From positions 1-7,391 of the forward strand of contig JAFZKM010000246.1 of assembly GCA_017553665.1 (NCBI GenBank): a DNA stretch of 7,391 nt. The letters run 5' to 3'. Under the pieces are notes generated by a model. That model searched no databases and had not been told where the DNA came from. It saw only the letters and a list, made by a program, of their open reading frames with translations. Position 1 is the first letter of the stretch. The number at the start of each line of letters is the position of its first letter. Shown piece by piece: positions 1 through 5,995 of this stretch. This DNA is from Lachnospiraceae bacterium. Its GTDB lineage: Bacteria > Bacillota_A > Clostridia > Lachnospirales > Lachnospiraceae. The position numbers were made by a program, and so were the translations under genes.

Positions 1-715
1 CGCAGTGGAGGTCCAGGTACTCGCCGTTGTACTTCATGGAGATGCCGGAGCACTCGATGTGCCAGCCGGGATAGCCCACGCCCCAGGGGGAGTCCCATTT
101 CAGGGCCTGATCCTCGAACTTGGACTTGGTGAACCACAGCACGAAGTCGTTTTTGTTGCGCTTGTTGGTGTCCTCCTCCACGCCCTCCCGGACGCCCACG
201 GCCAGGTCCTCCTCCCGGTGGTCGTTGAAGATGTAGTACCGCGCCAGCTTGCTGGTGTCGAAGTACACGTTGCCGCCGGCGAAGTAGGCGTAGCCGGTGT
301 CCATAAGCTTCGAGATGATCTTAATATAGTCGTCGATGCAGTTCGTCGCGGGCTCCACCACGTCGGGCATGCGGATGCCGAGCTTCTCGCAGTCGGAGAA
401 GAAGGCGTCGGTGTAGAACTTCGCGATCTCCATGACGGTCTTATGCTCGCGCTGCGCGCCCTTGACCATTTTGTCCTCTCCGTTGTCGCCGTCATCCGAA
501 AGATGTCCGACGTCGGTGATGTTCATAACTCTCTTTACATCATAGCCGCTGTAGCGCAGCGTCTTCTCAAGCACATCCTCGCAGATGTAGCTGCGGAGGT
601 TTCCGATGTGCGCGAAATGATAAACCGTCGGGCCGCAGGTGTACATTGCGACCTTCCCCTCGACATTCGGGACAAATTCCTCAACGGTTCGCGTAAGTGT
701 ATTATAAAGTTTCAT
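1..715 (-). CDS. cysS: cysteinyl-tRNA synthetase, N-terminal part (cut by window edge)
   Basis: This class I aminoacyl-tRNA synthetase charges tRNA-Cys with cysteine, using ATP, in the cytoplasm. About 238 residues are visible and the C-terminal half lies beyond the left edge. The start ATG at 713-715 has an AGAGGAG ribosome site just upstream. Seen: an MYTCGPTVY stretch with zinc-ligand Cys27, the HIGH-type signature HIGN at residues 36-39, the NITDVGH stretch, and the GWHIECSG motif with the second zinc ligand Cys222, followed by LHC with probable ligand His237. The KMSKS loop would be downstream and cannot be seen. The gene follows cysE by 16 nt, and its ribosome site abuts the cysE stop codon, so the two are probably co-translated from one mRNA. 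Codon use changes along the gene: the first 60 codons have about 21 ending in A or T, whereas the last 80 visible have about 4. Identity is secure. Confidence 0.96.
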   Translation of the reverse strand, partial: MKLYNTLTRTVEEFVPNVEGKVAMYTCGPTVYHFAHIGNLRSYICEDVLEKTLRYSGYDVKRVMNITDVGHLSDDGDNGEDKMVKGAQREHKTVMEIAKFYTDAFFSDCEKLGIRMPDVVEPATNCIDDYIKIISKLMDTGYAYFAGGNVYFDTSKLARYYIFNDHREEDLAVGVREGVEEDTNKRNKNDFVLWFTKSKFEDQALKWDSPWGVGYPGWHIECSGISMKYNGEYLDLHC

Positions 716-731
716 GTCAATCAGTCTCCTC

Positions 732-1406
732 TTATTTTTCCTGCTGCGATGCGTGCTCCCCGCAATGAGCCCTGCATTTCTCAAGCTCATCCCTGAGCGC
801 TGTATTCTGGCTGCGCAGCTCGTTCAAAGCAGCCATAACGGGGTCGGGCAGATGTACCTGATCCATCGTCTCTCTCGGGATACGTACCTGGTCGAGTTTG
901 ACCACGCGCCCGGGAACGCCCACTACCGTACAGTTCGCGGGAACCTCCTGCAGCACTACCGAGCCCGCGCCGATCAGCGAATTCTCGCCGACGGTGAACG
1001 ATCCGAGCACTTTCGCGCCCGAGCCGATCATGACATTGTCGCCGATGGTCGGATGACGCTTGCCCGTCTCCTTACCGGTTCCGCCCAGTGTAACGCCCTG
1101 GTACAGCGTCACATTGTCGCCGATCACGGTTGTCTCGCCTATCACCACTCCGGTGCCGTGATCGATGAAAAGTCCCTTTCCGATCTGCGCTCCGGGATGG
1201 ATCTCTATGCCTGTCCTGCGTGCGGTACGCTGTGACAGCCAGCGCGCAAGAAAATAATGCTTTTTAAGATACAGCCTGTGCTCGAACCTGTGCCTGATTA
1301 TGGCCCTGAAGCCCGGGTACAGGAACACTTCCCACGCGGTCTTCGCCGCGGGGTCGCGCTCCATTACGACCTGCATCTCCTCTTTTATGAAAGCTATTAA
1401 GCCCAT
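732..1406 (-). CDS. cysE: serine O-acetyltransferase
   Basis: The enzyme transfers acetyl from acetyl-CoA to L-serine, giving O-acetylserine, the substrate for cysteine synthase. It is cytoplasmic and 224 aa. An N-terminal helical region (about 1-65) is followed by a left-handed beta-helix of hexapeptide repeats (about 67-165). The IEIHPGA and IDHGTGVVIGET stretches carry His83, equivalent to the catalytic His158 of the E. coli enzyme, and Glu68 where E. coli has Asp143; Glu is usual in Firmicutes. VTLGGTGK and GAGSVVL motifs follow. Residues about 190-224 look like a short charged helix or coiled coil. The chain ends in QQEK, not in the C-terminal isoleucine that docks into cysteine synthase in E. 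coli, so the classic CysE-CysK complex is not predicted. An AAGGA ribosome site precedes ATG 1404-1406. No T-box or other leader fits in the 36 nt before it, so it depends on upstream transcription. It is paired with cysS. Confidence 0.96.
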   Translation of the reverse strand: MGLIAFIKEEMQVVMERDPAAKTAWEVFLYPGFRAIIRHRFEHRLYLKKHYFLARWLSQRTARRTGIEIHPGAQIGKGLFIDHGTGVVIGETTVIGDNVTLYQGVTLGGTGKETGKRHPTIGDNVMIGSGAKVLGSFTVGENSLIGAGSVVLQEVPANCTVVGVPGRVVKLDQVRIPRETMDQVHLPDPVMAALNELRSQNTALRDELEKCRAHCGEHASQQEK

Positions 1407-1442
1407 TTCGTCAGTTTCCTTACTTTTCCTTTTTCAAGAAGA

Positions 1443-3206
1443 TCACTCAAAGATGCGCCATCCGCAGATGAATCTCGAGGACCACCATGAGCTGAGCTTG
1501 CGGTGACAGATCTTGCCCTGCGACGAAGACGCGTCGATGACGGTTCCGTTCTCACCGATGATGCCCACGTGACCGGTAACTACGATGATGTCTCCGGCCT
1601 TCAGGCTGCTGTAGCTCGTGATCTTCTTATATTTGCCGACCGTACGCCAGCCCTTTGATGTGATGTAGCTCTGCTTTACTCCTACCTGGTTCAGACACCA
1701 GTATACGAAGCCCGAACAGTCGAAGGTATTGGGTCCCTTCGCGCCCCAGACGTACTTACAGCCAAGCTTTGAAAGAGCGACCTTCAGGAGCTCCGATACA
1801 GAGCCCGATCCGGCATAACCGGTGTCGACCTTTCCTCCGCCGCCACCGCCGCCTCCGGTCGTGGTGTCGTTAGCCTTTACCACGCTGTCGCCGGTGAGCT
1901 TCGCCATGGTCTTCGCGCCGACATTGCCGTCAACGGACAGACCGTTCTTCTTCTGGAACGACTTTACTGCCTTATCGGTAACTTCACCGAAATATCCGGT
2001 GTCGCTGCCCGAGCTCATGTAGCCGTACTTGATGAGGAGCTGCTGCACGCGCTTAACGGTGTCGCCCTCATCGCCGATCAGCAGGCCGTTCGCGACCGCG
2101 CTGCCGCTGTCGAGGACCTCACGCGTGGTGGGTCCGAGGTAACCGTCGACTACAAGATTGTTGCGCGACTGAAAGAGCTTTACCGCTGCCAGCGTATCGC
2201 TTCCGTAATTACCGTCGGGAGCGGTAGTCAGGTAGCCGAGTTCCTTCAGCCGCTTCTGACACTCGAGCACCACATCGCTCTTGTCACCGAAGCTTAAGAG
2301 GTTCGCTACGACCTCGTCGCTGTACATAAGTTCTATGGTCATCTCGCCGACCTTACCATCGGCTGAAAGACCGTTTGCCGACTGGAGGGCCTTTACAGCC
2401 TTGTCGGTCGATTCGTCAAACCTGCCGTTTATCGATTTCTTTGAATCGAGATAGCCGAGCTCGTAGAGACGCTGCTGGATACGCTTGATATCCGAGCCCT
2501 CCATACCGAGCTTCGCGGTATAATGCTTTGCCTCTCCCGAAAAGAGGATGCCTAAGCTTTCCTCTCCGAGGACGCCGTCTTCCTTCAGATCGTTCTGTCT
2601 CTGGAACAGCTTTACGGCCTGCGTAGTGATGCTTCCGTAGTACTGAGTGGGCTCCGCGGACTCCATGAATCCCAGATCCATCAGCAGCTGCTGGATGTAC
2701 GCGACCGTAGGATCCGAAACGCCGTTGTAATAGAGCTTCAGGAACTCGATCGTCGAAAGATCGATCGTCGAAAGATCGAAGGTATCGGTATCGGGGTCGA
2801 TGCCGTCATCCGCGAAAAGCTCCGGATTGGCCGCGGCATATGCCGAAACCGTCTCGTAATGCTCACTGATATAGAAATTCACCAGCTGTGTCTCAAGGTC
2901 GGTCTCATAGTCAGATGAAAGGAGCGCGTTCGCCACGGTAAACGCGGCGTCCGGATTCTCACAGACTTCCCCGTCCGTTTCACCGGCACCGTCCTGCTGC
3001 CCGGGCGTCTCCGTATCCGCGGTATCGGGCGCCGAATCGGACGCGAGCACGGTCTTTGACGCGCCGTCAACGCTCGCGAAACCGAGTCCGTCCTCCGGGA
3101 TACCGTCCCTGACGCTGTTCTTAATGTCCGCGTCCGAACATCCCGCGAGCGTCGCGAGCACAAGGCACAATATGATGAATAATGAAATCCCCGTTCTTCG
3201 TTTCAT
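1443..3206 (-). CDS. lipoprotein with four peptidoglycan-binding domains and an NlpC/P60 endopeptidase domain
   Basis: This is a predicted surface lipoprotein of 587 aa that binds peptidoglycan and cuts its peptide stems. Seen: a basic and hydrophobic signal peptide ending in lipobox LAGC, with Cys23 as the lipidated residue; an acidic Ser/Thr/Asp-rich low-complexity stretch (about 25-90); a helical region I do not recognise (about 90-155); four PG_binding_1-type repeats (about 166-225, 237-296, 307-367, 379-438), each with the GYL/GF, G.FG/YG and DG..G marks; an eight-glycine linker (451-458); and a C-terminal NlpC/P60 domain (about 469-587). Catalytic Cys497 lies in FDCSGF and His546 in GHVGI. 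The third triad position, normally His/Asn/Gln, is Asp558. ATG 3204-3206 is chosen over the in-frame TTG at 3210-3212 because the TAAGGGA ribosome site lies 8 nt before the ATG but only 2 nt before the TTG. That site contains the galK stop codon, which suggests translational coupling. The exact physiological role is unknown; remodelling during growth or division is likely. Confidence 0.9.
   Translation of the reverse strand: MKRRTGISLFIILCLVLATLAGCSDADIKNSVRDGIPEDGLGFASVDGASKTVLASDSAPDTADTETPGQQDGAGETDGEVCENPDAAFTVANALLSSDYETDLETQLVNFYISEHYETVSAYAAANPELFADDGIDPDTDTFDLSTIDLSTIEFLKLYYNGVSDPTVAYIQQLLMDLGFMESAEPTQYYGSITTQAVKLFQRQNDLKEDGVLGEESLGILFSGEAKHYTAKLGMEGSDIKRIQQRLYELGYLDSKKSINGRFDESTDKAVKALQSANGLSADGKVGEMTIELMYSDEVVANLLSFGDKSDVVLECQKRLKELGYLTTAPDGNYGSDTLAAVKLFQSRNNLVVDGYLGPTTREVLDSGSAVANGLLIGDEGDTVKRVQQLLIKYGYMSSGSDTGYFGEVTDKAVKSFQKKNGLSVDGNVGAKTMAKLTGDSVVKANDTTTGGGGGGGGKVDTGYAGSGSVSELLKVALSKLGCKYVWGAKGPNTFDCSGFVYWCLNQVGVKQSYITSKGWRTVGKYKKITSYSSLKAGDIIVVTGHVGIIGENGTVIDASSSQGKICHRKLSSWWSSRFICGWRIFE
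2746..2775. repeat. 15-bp perfect tandem duplication inside the lipoprotein gene
   Basis: Two adjoining identical 15-bp units (2746-2760 and 2761-2775) encode DLSTI twice in frame (residues about 144-153). The perfect identity at DNA level suggests a recent slippage event just before the first peptidoglycan-binding repeat. Confidence 0.9.
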
Positions 3207-3218
3207 ACGCAAAATCCC

Positions 3219-4382
3219 TTATAATTCAGCAGGACCGTCGCCTATATCCACTACATAGAAGTCGGCGCTGTAACCGATCTTTTCGGCGTAGATCCTTCCT
3301 ACATTCTCAATAAAACCGTCAACGTTCTCTTCCCTTACCATGCTGACCGTACAGCCTCCGAAACCTGCTCCGGTCATGCGCGCGCCGATGACTCCGGGCT
3401 GCTGCCACGCCGCCTCAACAAGCGTGTCAAGCTCCTTCCCCGTAACCTCGTAGTCGTCGCGCAGCGAGACATGCGACGCGTTCATCAGCTCGCCGAATCT
3501 CGCGATATCGTTCTTTCCGAGCGCCTCAACGGCCTCGATCGTCCTTCTGTTCTCGTATACCGCGTGCTTGGCGCGTTTAGCCTCAACGGGACTCGTGATC
3601 GCGCCTTTATACTTCTCGAAAGTTTCCTCATCGAGAGCGCCCCATGACTCCGTATCGCACACCTTCCTGATCTCTTCGAGCGCGTGCTCGCACTCCGCGC
3701 GGCGCTCGTTGTACTTCGAGTCGCCGAGGCCTCTCTTTTTATTTGTATTACCGATGACGAGCCTGATCCCGTCAAGCTTCACCGGAACATATTCGTATTT
3801 AAGCGTCGCGGTGTCCAGGAAGATCGCGCTGTCCTTTTTGCCCATCGCGATCGCGAACTGGTCCATGATGCCGCAGTTCACGCCGACATATCTGTTCTCC
3901 GCGTACTGTCCGTAAACAGCCGAATCGAACATGCTCACATCAAATCCGAAAAGCTCTATGAGCACCTTCGCCGTAAGTACCTCAAGAGACGCCGACGAAG
4001 AAAGTCCCGAACCGTTCGGGATCGTGCCCTTACAGTAAAAATCAAAGCCGCTGCCTGCCTCGAAGCCGTGCTCCTTAAATGCCCAGATCACGCCCTTCGC
4101 GTATCTCGTCCATTTCTCTTCGGGGCTCTTGTTCAGGTCGTCGATCGAGCTCTCGATCACGCCGTCACCTTCAAAGTTCTCCGAGTAGAACCTGAGCTTC
4201 CTGTCCGCGCGCTTACGCGCCGCCGCGTAGGTTCCGATGGTCAGCGCGCAGGGGAATACATGTCCTCCGTTGTAATCCGTATGCTCTCCGATGAGATTTA
4301 CTCTTCCGGGGGCAAAGAATACCCTGATGTCCCCTTCTCCTCCGAATACTTTTTTAAAGCCTTCGATCATCTTCTCTTTCAT
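3219..4382 (-). CDS. galK: galactokinase
   Basis: Galactokinase phosphorylates alpha-D-galactose with ATP to galactose-1-phosphate, the first committed step of the Leloir pathway, in the cytoplasm. At 387 aa it is full length for this GHMP-kinase family. Seen: the galactokinase signature GRVNLIGEHTDYNGG (26-40); the ATP-binding GHMP motif GSGLSSSAS (about 124-132); the catalytic-base region GIMDQFA with Asp174; and the C-terminal glycine-rich motif GARMTGAGFGGC (333-344). The start ATG has an AAAAGGAG ribosome site 5 nt upstream. It lies 52 nt after ispF and its stop overlaps the ribosome site of the next gene. No galT or galE is visible, so it is separated from the usual gal genes, at least in this window. 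Close GHMP relatives such as N-acetylgalactosamine kinase or arabinokinase exist, but the signature fits galactokinase best. Confidence 0.94.
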   Translation of the reverse strand: MKEKMIEGFKKVFGGEGDIRVFFAPGRVNLIGEHTDYNGGHVFPCALTIGTYAAARKRADRKLRFYSENFEGDGVIESSIDDLNKSPEEKWTRYAKGVIWAFKEHGFEAGSGFDFYCKGTIPNGSGLSSSASLEVLTAKVLIELFGFDVSMFDSAVYGQYAENRYVGVNCGIMDQFAIAMGKKDSAIFLDTATLKYEYVPVKLDGIRLVIGNTNKKRGLGDSKYNERRAECEHALEEIRKVCDTESWGALDEETFEKYKGAITSPVEAKRAKHAVYENRRTIEAVEALGKNDIARFGELMNASHVSLRDDYEVTGKELDTLVEAAWQQPGVIGARMTGAGFGGCTVSMVREENVDGFIENVGRIYAEKIGYSADFYVVDIGDGPAEL

Positions 4383-4434
4383 TTTTTCTCCTTTTGCGTG
4401 GTCCTGAGCCTCCGCATCTGTCTGAATGAATATT

Positions 4435-4983
4435 CTATCCGCGCATCGGGCAGGTCTTCCCGCAGCCGGCGCATCCCGCTGCCGCAGGCGCAGCCTCCAT
4501 GGTCATATCCGCCACATTCTCAAGCAGGCATACCGCCTGGGCCGCGATCCCGAGTCCTTCGCCCGTGAATCCGAGGCCTTCTTCGGTAGTGGCCTTGATA
4601 TTTACGCGGTCCGGTTCAATTCCGAGCGTGTCCGCGATGTTTCGCTTCATCTGCGGGATGTATGACGCCAGCTTCGGCTTCTGCGCGATGACGGTGGCGT
4701 CGATATTGCCTACGATATAAAGTTTTGATCCGATGAGGTCGCTTACTTCTTTTAACAGGAGCATGCTCGATATGCCGCTGTATTTCGGATCACTGTCCGG
4801 AAAATGCTGCCCGATGTCTCCGAGCGCCGCCGCCCCGAGCATCGCGTCCATTATCGCGTGTACGAGCACGTCCGCGTCCGAATGCCCGAGCAGCCCCTTC
4901 TCATAAGGGATGTTCACTCCCCCGAGGATAAGGTCCCGCCCTTCGGCCAGCCTGTGTACGTCATAACCCGTTCCAACTCTCAT
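4435..4983 (-). CDS. ispF: 2-C-methyl-D-erythritol 2,4-cyclodiphosphate synthase with a cysteine-rich tail
   Basis: IspF converts CDP-methylerythritol 2-phosphate to methylerythritol cyclodiphosphate with release of CMP, in the non-mevalonate (MEP) isoprenoid pathway. It acts as a cytoplasmic, metal-dependent trimer. Seen: the N-terminal GTGYDVH motif with metal ligands Asp8 and His10; [11 protein letters not shown] with His34, Asp36 and metal ligand His42; [14 protein letters not shown]; and the [14 protein letters not shown] signature (130 onward). The family normally ends near residue 157. This protein is 182 aa and adds an Ala-rich segment and then Cys171, Cys174 and Cys178 (CxxCxxxC). 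The reading frame through the tail is intact and the catalytic core looks complete, so it is probably an active enzyme. An AAAAGGAA ribosome site lies 7 nt before the ATG. It is second in the operon, 38 nt after rex. Confidence 0.94.
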   Translation of the reverse strand: MRVGTGYDVHRLAEGRDLILGGVNIPYEKGLLGHSDADVLVHAIMDAMLGAAALGDIGQHFPDSDPKYSGISSMLLLKEVSDLIGSKLYIVGNIDATVIAQKPKLASYIPQMKRNIADTLGIEPDRVNIKATTEEGLGFTGEGLGIAAQAVCLLENVADMTMEAAPAAAGCAGCGKTCPMRG

Positions 4984-5021
4984 ACCGGTATTCCTTTTCC
5001 CAAAACGATCCCCTCACAGGG

Positions 5022-5636
5022 TCATCCTTCGTCTGTAACGATATTCAGATGCGCGAGCGAAAGCGCAAGGTTCTCCTGCCTTACGGTAACTCCCTCGCGG
5101 ACCTTCAGCTTGCAGGGCGCGAAATTCAGTATTCCCCTTATACCCGCCGCGACGAGCATATCGCAGATCTCCTGCGCTGCCGGCGCGGGCACGGTAAGGA
5201 TCGCGAGCTTAATGCCGTTCTCGCGGCAGAACTTACCGCAGTCCTTAAGAGGAAAGATGGGCAGGCCGTCGGGGCCTTTGCCGCACTTTTTATCGTCCTT
5301 GTCGAAAGCGGCTTTTATCTCTATACCGTACTCCTTAAAACCCTTATATCCCAAAAGGGCAAGACCGAGTTTTCCGGCTCCGATGATGACCGCTCCCGTA
5401 CAGGTGCGCACTCCGAGCATATCCTCAAGGTCCCTGATAAGGTCGGCCGTCTCATAACCTATCTTCGGCCTTCCGCTTCCGCATACCGCGGCAAGATCCT
5501 TGCGAACCTGAACTTCCCCAAGTCCGAGCGCGTTCGCGATCCTGGTAGCCGAGATCGTCTCGGTTTCAATACTCCTTACATACTGCAAATAGTCCGGCAG
5601 TCTTCCGAGCGTCGCCCGGGCCACACGTTCCTGCAT
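5022..5636 (-). CDS. rex: redox-sensing transcriptional repressor Rex
   Basis: Rex is a cytoplasmic homodimeric repressor that releases DNA when NADH is high relative to NAD+; in Clostridia it typically controls fermentation and energy genes. At 204 aa it is near the usual length. Seen: an N-terminal winged-helix domain (about 5-75) with the RLPDYLQYV helix, the recognition-helix region GEVQVRKDL (40-48) and the SGRPKIGYE wing (54-62); then a Rossmann NAD(H)-binding domain with GAGKLG at 86-91; and a C-terminal ALSLAHLNI segment matching the domain-swapped helix of the family. An AAGGGGAG ribosome site lies 8 nt before the ATG. It is the first gene of the minus-strand operon, with a leader of about 120 nt and its own promoter. 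No copy of the clostridial Rex box (TTGTTAA-N4-TTAACAA) is visible upstream, so autoregulation is not shown by the sequence. Confidence 0.95.
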   Translation of the reverse strand: MQERVARATLGRLPDYLQYVRSIETETISATRIANALGLGEVQVRKDLAAVCGSGRPKIGYETADLIRDLEDMLGVRTCTGAVIIGAGKLGLALLGYKGFKEYGIEIKAAFDKDDKKCGKGPDGLPIFPLKDCGKFCRENGIKLAILTVPAPAAQEICDMLVAAGIRGILNFAPCKLKVREGVTVRQENLALSLAHLNIVTDEG

Positions 5637-5687
5637 CGTCTTAACTCCCCTTCATTTCATTTCGGGCACTCGCAGTTACGCTTTTCG

Positions 5688-5708
5688 ATTATAGGCTTTG
5701 CCTATAAT
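5688..5708. repeat. perfect inverted repeat 9/3/9 in the rex leader
   Basis: ATTATAGGC, then TTT, then GCCTATAAT. If transcription starts near 5760 this lies in the middle of the rex 5' leader and would form a stable RNA stem-loop about 50 nt before the start codon. No U-run follows it on the minus strand, so it is not an intrinsic terminator. It may also be a small dispersed palindrome. Confidence 0.75.
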
Positions 5709-5744
5709 ATCGCTTCGCACAAATCTGCTTGCCTTCCTTTCAGT

Positions 5745-5759
5745 GCGGACATTGTCCGC
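5745..5759. promoter_or_regulatory. near-perfect palindrome at the predicted rex transcription start
   Basis: GCGGACA, T, TGTCCGC: a 7/1/7 inverted repeat. Measured from the -10 box at 5767-5772 it begins at about +1 of the rex operon transcript, a typical place for a repressor operator, or it would make a 5'-end hairpin in the mRNA. The sequence does not resemble the known Rex box. The function is inferred from position only. Confidence 0.4.
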
Positions 5760-5766
5760 CTAATAT

Positions 5767-5795
5767 ATAATATAGATTTTCTGCCGTTTTGTAAA
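5767..5795 (-). promoter_or_regulatory. promoter of the rex-ispF-galK-NlpC/P60-cysE-cysS operon
   Basis: Read on the minus strand: -35 TTTACA (5790-5795), a spacer of exactly 17 nt, and -10 TATTAT (5767-5772). Each box differs from the sigma-A consensus by one base. A/T tracts lie directly upstream (5805-5837), as in an UP element. The predicted start is near 5760, giving a leader of roughly 120 nt. No other convincing promoter is seen between the six genes. Confidence 0.72.
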
Positions 5796-5800
5796 TCTAT
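5772..5800. promoter_or_regulatory. candidate operator: 8/13/8 inverted repeat over the rex promoter
   Basis: ATAGATTT at 5772-5779 and AAATCTAT at 5793-5800 are perfect inverted copies whose equivalent points are 21 bp apart, two helical turns. They cover the -35 box and the edge of the -10 box. This geometry suits a dimeric regulator, but the region is A/T-rich and chance cannot be excluded. Confidence 0.35.
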
Positions 5801-5804
5801 TTAT

Positions 5805-5837
5805 GCTTTTTTCATAAAAAAGCGAAAAAAGTTTTTT
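5805..5837. promoter_or_regulatory. phased A/T tracts between divergent promoters
   Basis: Four six-base runs: T at 5807-5812, A at 5816-5821, A at 5825-5830 and T at 5832-5837. The first two form a perfect 8/3/8 inverted repeat (5805-5823). Near-helical spacing suggests intrinsically bent DNA or UP-element contacts for the rex promoter, and possibly for the tRNA promoter facing the other way. It could also act as a weak terminator-like hairpin, but no gene is seen reading into it. Confidence 0.4.
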
Positions 5838-5857
5838 GTGAAACGGAAATATTCTTC

Positions 5858-5886
5858 TTGACAAAGCACGAACAGGGCAATATAAT
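5858..5886 (+). promoter_or_regulatory. consensus sigma-A promoter for the tRNA pair
   Basis: TTGACA at 5858-5863, exactly 17 nt of spacer, and TATAAT at 5881-5886: a full match to the vegetative consensus at both boxes, as expected for a highly expressed stable-RNA unit. The predicted start is about 5893, some 25 nt before the first tRNA. Confidence 0.93.
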
Positions 5887-5895
5887 GTTTGTTGT

Positions 5896-5914
5896 TGCGG
5901 CGGTAAATGCCGCA
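5896..5914 (+). other. hairpin in the tRNA precursor leader
   Basis: TGCGGC, loop GGTAAAT, GCCGCA: a perfect 6-bp GC-rich stem within the 5' leader of the predicted precursor transcript, ending 3 nt before tRNA-Val. It could influence RNase P processing or precursor stability. Only the pairing is seen; the role is inferred. Confidence 0.5.
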
Positions 5915-5917
5915 TAC

Positions 5918-5990
5918 GGGATCTTAGCTCAGCTGGGAGAGCATCTGCCTTACAAGCAGAGGGTCATAGGTTCGAGCCCTATAGGTCCCA
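5918..5990 (+). tRNA. tRNA-Val (anticodon UAC)
   Basis: 73 nt folding as a complete cloverleaf: acceptor GGGATCT paired with AGGTCCC (one T-G wobble), D-arm GCTC/GAGC, anticodon stem TCTGC/GCAGA with loop CTTACAA (anticodon TAC at 5951-5953), a five-base variable region, T-arm ATAGG/CCTAT with loop TTCGAGC, and discriminator A at 5990. The 3' CCA is not encoded. It reads GUA and related valine codons. Confidence 0.97.
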
Positions 5991-5995
5991 TTTAT

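Noticed and set aside
5..796. Long plus-strand open frame of 263 codons opposite cysS
   Set aside because: It is antisense to a gene with clear cysteinyl-tRNA synthetase motifs; the valine- and histidine-rich product looks like a mirror of GC-rich codons and has no family resemblance.
1833..1856. Glycine-tract coding repeat as a possible CRISPR or microsatellite
   Set aside because: It encodes the eight-glycine linker with mixed glycine codons, in frame, between the binding repeats and the peptidase domain; it is an ordinary flexible linker.
3210..3212. TTG as start of the lipoprotein gene
   Set aside because: The ribosome site would be only 2 nt away; the ATG at 3204-3206 has the proper 8-nt spacing.
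3684..4568. Plus-strand open frame of 294 codons opposite galK and ispF
   Set aside because: It is antisense to two well-supported genes, crosses their junction, is very Arg-rich and has no recognisable domain.
5637..5760. T-box or other riboswitch in the rex operon leader
   Set aside because: The leader is short, has no T-box consensus and no terminator or antiterminator pair; only two simple hairpins are visible.
5836..5843. TTGTGAAA as a Rex half-site
   Set aside because: No matching inverted half follows at the right spacing, so the half-site alone is weak in A/T-rich DNA.
5049..5861. Plus-strand open frame of 270 codons over rex and its promoter
   Set aside because: It is antisense to rex and runs through the promoter region, ending in a Lys/Phe-rich stretch from the A/T tracts; no domain is seen.
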